NCBI GenBank assembly: GCA_035626475.1
Contig: DASPNP010000053.1
Location: 62,001-126,000 of the forward strand
Source: DASPKT01 sp035626475
Lineage (GTDB): Bacteria; Pseudomonadota; Alphaproteobacteria; Azospirillales; Azospirillaceae
Direction: 5' to 3'
Length of the DNA: 64,000 nucleotides
The position numbers and the translations under genes are program-made. How positions within the stretch are numbered: the first letter of the stretch is position 1; every line of letters begins with the position of its first letter. Below, in pieces: positions 59,992 through 64,000 of this stretch. The notes below the pieces were generated by a model. That model did no database searches. It saw only the letters and a program-made list of their open reading frames with translations, and had not been told where the DNA came from.

Positions 59992-61350
59992 TCAGCGCGG
60001 CTTGGCCGTCGCGGTCGCCGTGGTCGCCGCCGGTGCGGCGGGCGCGGCCGCGGTCGTGGCGGGTGCACCGGTCTGGCTGCGCAGCAGCCACAGCCCGGCC
60101 AGCTGCGCCGCGCCGTCGGTGCCCTTGACGGCCTTCAGCGCGGCCTCGGCCTTCTGCTTCTGACCCGCCTCGAGCAAGGCCACGCCGTAGCGCAGGCGGG
60201 CATGCTCGGGGTTCGAGAGGCCGCCCTTCTTCATGCCGGCCTCCATCAGCCGGATGCCGTTCTGGTGGTCGCCGTAGCTGGCATAGGCGCGGCCGGCGTT
60301 GAACAGATCGTCGCCGGTCTTGGCCGTTTTCTCCCGCTCCGCCAGCCCGGCCTTGCCCTCCTCGGCCTGCTTGTTGGCGTAGTCGACCAGCCGCTGCTCG
60401 CGCTGCGCGTTCTCACCCTTGCCCAGCACGCCGGCCTGCATGCCGCGGTCCAGGATCTGCTTGGCCTCGTTGGGGAAGCGCGCCATCAGCGCCTGCTGCG
60501 CCATCTCGTTGTAGGCGCGGGCATCCTCCAGCGTGCCGGTCGCCAGCCGCAGCTTCGCCACATCGAAGTTCAGCCGGTCGCTGAAGCCGGGCTGGGCGGT
60601 GATGTCGCCCAGCAGCCCGTTCCAGTATTCGGGCTTGGGATAGTGGCGGACCAGCCGCTCCATCGCGCCGACGAAGTTCTTCTTGTCGTTGGACTGGAAG
60701 TAGGCGTTGGCGAGCATCTGCAGCTGCTCCTCCGGCGGGGCCTTGCCGGCCTTCTCGGCCGCCTGCACCGCCGGCAGCATGGTCGCCGCCGCTTCCTTGT
60801 GCTTGTTCTGCATGAACAGCGACTGCGCCATCAGCACCCGCAGGCTGCCGTCGTCGCCGCCTTCCTTCATGGCGCGGTCGGCATAGGCGACGACCTGGTC
60901 GTGGTTGCCCGCCTGGTAGTGCAGCTTGGCGATGGCCTCGAGGCGGTCGCGCTTGTCCTCGGGCGAGAGATTGCCGGTCTTCAGCGCCGCCTCCAGCGCC
61001 TCGGCGGCCTTCTCCGGCTGCTTCATGCCGAGATAGATGAAGGCGGAGGTCTGGTCGACCAGGAAGGTCTCGTAGGGGGTCTTGTTGGCGACGGCCTTGG
61101 CCTTGTCGATCTGCGCCAGGGCCTGCTTGTGCTGGCCCTTCTTCGCCAGCGCCTGGGCCTCCTGCAGCGGCTTGCCGACCTCGGGCCGCGCGGCCTTCTT
61201 CTCCTGGGCGTTGGCCTGCGTGGGCTGCGCCACCGTCAGGACCGCCGCCCCGCCGAGCGCGAGCGCCGTCGCCAGAAGCGCCGCGCGCATCATCTCAAGA
61301 GGCGCGGTGCGGATGCCCGTGCCGGTCGGCCGCTGTGCCGGATACGCCAT
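59992..61350 (-). CDS. exported TPR-repeat protein A
   Basis: 452 residues. A signal peptide (about 24-50 after a short N-terminal stretch, ending NANAQ-like TQANAQ) precedes several TPR units (ALAQIDKAKAVANKTPYETFLVDQTSAFIYLGMKQPEKAAEALEAAL) and an Ala/Pro-rich C-terminus. It is a paralogue of the next gene at 61501-62742: both contain GKPLQEAQ/GKPVQEAQ, RHYPKPEYWNGLL/RHYPKQDYWNGLL and HARLRYGVALLEAGQ/HARLRLGVVLLEAGQ. GGGAGGG precedes the ATG. The function is unknown; periplasmic scaffolding is likely. Confidence 0.8.
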   Translation of the reverse strand: MAYPAQRPTGTGIRTAPLEMMRAALLATALALGGAAVLTVAQPTQANAQEKKAARPEVGKPLQEAQALAKKGQHKQALAQIDKAKAVANKTPYETFLVDQTSAFIYLGMKQPEKAAEALEAALKTGNLSPEDKRDRLEAIAKLHYQAGNHDQVVAYADRAMKEGGDDGSLRVLMAQSLFMQNKHKEAAATMLPAVQAAEKAGKAPPEEQLQMLANAYFQSNDKKNFVGAMERLVRHYPKPEYWNGLLGDITAQPGFSDRLNFDVAKLRLATGTLEDARAYNEMAQQALMARFPNEAKQILDRGMQAGVLGKGENAQREQRLVDYANKQAEEGKAGLAEREKTAKTGDDLFNAGRAYASYGDHQNGIRLMEAGMKKGGLSNPEHARLRYGVALLEAGQKQKAEAALKAVKGTDGAAQLAGLWLLRSQTGAPATTAAAPAAPAATTATATAKPR

Positions 61351-61500
61351 GAAACCCTCCCGATTGTTCGTTACCCCGTTCGACTCCGTCCCCGGGTGGC
61401 ACACGCACGCGTGTTCCACCCCTCAACGATGTAGGAAAGGGGTCTGGAAGGTTCCAGGGCACCGACGTGGAAGGTCGGGCGAATGGCGCAGGCGCGGTAC

Positions 61501-62742
61501 TTAGGAGGAGGGGGCGCGCTGCAGCAGCCAGAGGCGGGCGAGCTGGGCGGACCCGTCCTCGCTCTTCACGGTGCGCAGGATCTTCTCGGCGCGGTCCTTC
61601 TGTCCGGCCTCCAGCAGCACCACGCCCAGGCGCAGCCGTGCATGGTCGAGGTTGGCGAGCTTGCCCTTGCGGAAGCCGTCATCCATGAGCGCGACGCCGC
61701 GGGTGAAGTCCTTGTAGTCGGCGTAGGTCCGGCCGAGCGCCACCAGCAGGTCGCCGCTCTCCGCCGCGCGGGCTTCGGCCTCGAGTTCCGGCAGCAGGGC
61801 GCGGATCTCCTCGACCCGCTTGCGGGCGAACTCCAGCAGGCGCCGCTCGCGGTCCACGCCCGGACCCTCCTTGCCCAGGGCCCCGGTGGCGAAGCCCTTG
61901 TCCAGCACCGCCAGCGCCTGGTTCGGCAGCTTGATGTAGAGCGCCTCCTGCGCCAGCTCCATGAAGGTGCCGCGCTTCAGCAGGAAGCCGGTGCGCATGC
62001 GCAGCAGCCCGGCATCGACCGCCAGCTCGGGGCTGAAGCCCTGCATCTGGGTCAGCTCGTGCAGCAGCCCGTTCCAGTAATCCTGCTTGGGATAGTGGCG
62101 GATCAGCTGCTCCATCGCCGGGATCAGCATCCTGCGGTCGCCCGTCTGGTGGAAGGCGTTGGCGCGCATCTGCAGGAAGTCCTCCTGCGGCTTCTGCCCA
62201 CGTTTCTCGGAATCCTGGATGACCGGCAGCACCATTTCGGCCGCCTCCTTGAAGCGCTTCTCCAGGAACAGCGCCTGGGCCACCATGCCGCGCAGCTCCA
62301 TGTTGGTGGCGCCCTCGGCCATGGCCTGCTGGCCGGTCGCGGCGGACTTCTTGTAGTCGCCGGCCTGGTAGAAGAGGCGGGCCATGGTGTCCAGCCGCTG
62401 CGCCCTGTCTTCCTTGGTCATCTCGCCGGTGGCGACCGCGCGCTCGATGGCGGCGGCGGCCTTGGCCGGTTCCTTCAGCCCCAGATAGGACTGCGCCAGG
62501 GTCAGCTCCAGCGCCATGGTCTCGAACGGCGTCTTGCCCGCCGCATCCACCGCCGGCTGCGCCGCCGCGAGCGCCTCCTTGAAGCGGCCGCGCTTGTTCA
62601 GCGACTGCGCCTCCTGCACCGGCTTGCCGACCTCCGCCCGCACGACGTTCTTGCCCTGCTGGGCATGGGCCGGGAAGGCGCCGCCGGTCAGCGCCAGGGC
62701 GGTGCCGAGGGCGAGGATGCGGAAAGTACGGGCCGTGATCAT
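61501..62742 (-). CDS. exported TPR-repeat protein B (tandem paralogue)
   Basis: 413 residues. The signal peptide ends at GGAFPAHAQ (residue about 28). The helical repeats follow: VRAEVGKPVQEAQSLNKRGRFKEALAAAQPAVDAAGKTPFETMALELTLAQSYLGLKEPAKAAAAI, and so on, to AEKILRTVKSEDGSAQLARLWLLQRA. The C-terminus matches protein A but lacks its Ala-rich tail. The two genes are on the same strand with 150 bp between, so a tandem duplication. Function unknown. Confidence 0.8.
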   Translation of the reverse strand: MITARTFRILALGTALALTGGAFPAHAQQGKNVVRAEVGKPVQEAQSLNKRGRFKEALAAAQPAVDAAGKTPFETMALELTLAQSYLGLKEPAKAAAAIERAVATGEMTKEDRAQRLDTMARLFYQAGDYKKSAATGQQAMAEGATNMELRGMVAQALFLEKRFKEAAEMVLPVIQDSEKRGQKPQEDFLQMRANAFHQTGDRRMLIPAMEQLIRHYPKQDYWNGLLHELTQMQGFSPELAVDAGLLRMRTGFLLKRGTFMELAQEALYIKLPNQALAVLDKGFATGALGKEGPGVDRERRLLEFARKRVEEIRALLPELEAEARAAESGDLLVALGRTYADYKDFTRGVALMDDGFRKGKLANLDHARLRLGVVLLEAGQKDRAEKILRTVKSEDGSAQLARLWLLQRAPSS

Positions 62743-62855
62743 GCAGTCCTCCTGGTGGCGCGGCCCCGATCAGATGGGGGCTCGGGCCGCGCCGACGAAG
62801 GGGGCATTTACACGGGAGGCGTGCCGGAGGGAAGGGGGGATGCCGGTGCAGCAGC

Positions 62856-62942
62856 CGTAGGTCGCATGGAGGCGGAGCCGCAATGCGACGTCTCCCTGGC
62901 CGAGGTGTGTCGCATTACGCCTGCGGCTCCATGCGACCTACG
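62856..62942. repeat. 87-bp palindromic repeat, family R2 copy 4
   Basis: The ends CGTAGGTCGCATGGAG and TCCATGCGACCTACG are as in the other copies. It lies between TPR gene B and parE, 12 bp after the parE stop. Confidence 0.9.
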
Positions 62943-62954
62943 GGCGCAAAGGCA

Positions 62955-64000
<1,046 letters not shown>

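Overview
The window is 64 kb of very GC-rich chromosome from an alphaproteobacterium. The evidence is sciP (DUF1153), fliX, recG facing sdhE-mfd, a stand-alone rod-binding FlgJ domain, CtrA-type TTAA-N7-TTAAC boxes and sigma-54 flagellar promoters. The mix of families fits Rhodospirillales (Azospirillaceae-like), but the species cannot be fixed from the sequence alone. No rRNA, tRNA, CRISPR array, prophage or transposase gene was found. Both ends cut a gene: a RecD2-like helicase on the left and ParE on the right.

Layout. 0-7 kb: RecD-like helicase, a degenerate S24-type repressor with paired operator-like sites, a YqaJ exonuclease, a FliN-type protein, a hotdog thioesterase, a Crp/Fnr regulator, and a type III polyketide synthase coupled to an ICMT-type methyltransferase. 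7-21 kb: DUF502 protein, 2OG-Fe(II) oxygenase, recG divergent from sdhE-mfd, a DsbA-family oxidoreductase, two small unknown proteins, an alpha/beta hydrolase and tex. 21-30 kb: a membrane protein with a degenerate ExeA-like domain, otsB, a cassette of Wza-like lipoprotein, AAA ATPase and small membrane protein, and two convergent LuxR-type regulators. 30-35 kb: yfgM-like, bamB, der and an unknown gene. 35-46 kb: flagellar block with sciP, fliK-flgD, flgI-flgJ-flgN, fliX, dksA and flgF-flgG-flgA-flgH. 46-64 kb: two cyclophilins, ydbH-ynbE-ydbL, an Fe-type alcohol dehydrogenase, a glutathione peroxidase, a GmhB-like phosphatase, lptD, a one-domain AsnC protein, an RhlE-type helicase, two tandem TPR proteins and parE.

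Regulation is the richest layer. Three flagellar operons (fliK, flgI, flgF) each carry a sigma-54 -24/-12 element with a related GGGnA...TGCCC-type site about 75-110 bp upstream, as expected for FlbD-type enhancer control; fliX, which modulates FlbD in Caulobacter, lies between them. sciP has a near-consensus CtrA box. A perfect CtrA box also precedes an orphan terminated transcript at 20.66-20.73 kb. That transcript shares the 12-mer GCGTTTCCTCCC and a hairpin-spacer-terminator layout with a second candidate RNA at 23.1-23.2 kb. A third RNA candidate near 4.6 kb also carries an anti-Shine-Dalgarno CCTCC. I regard these as a likely family of anti-SD small RNAs, and they are the best candidates in the window for something undescribed.

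Three families of non-coding palindromic repeats are scattered through intergenic spaces: three copies of about 195 bp, four copies of about 84 bp, and two copies with long inverted ends. One 84-bp-type copy sits inside one of the long-inverted-end elements, which shows it can move. Functional calls rest on motif recognition and general family knowledge; no database search was run.
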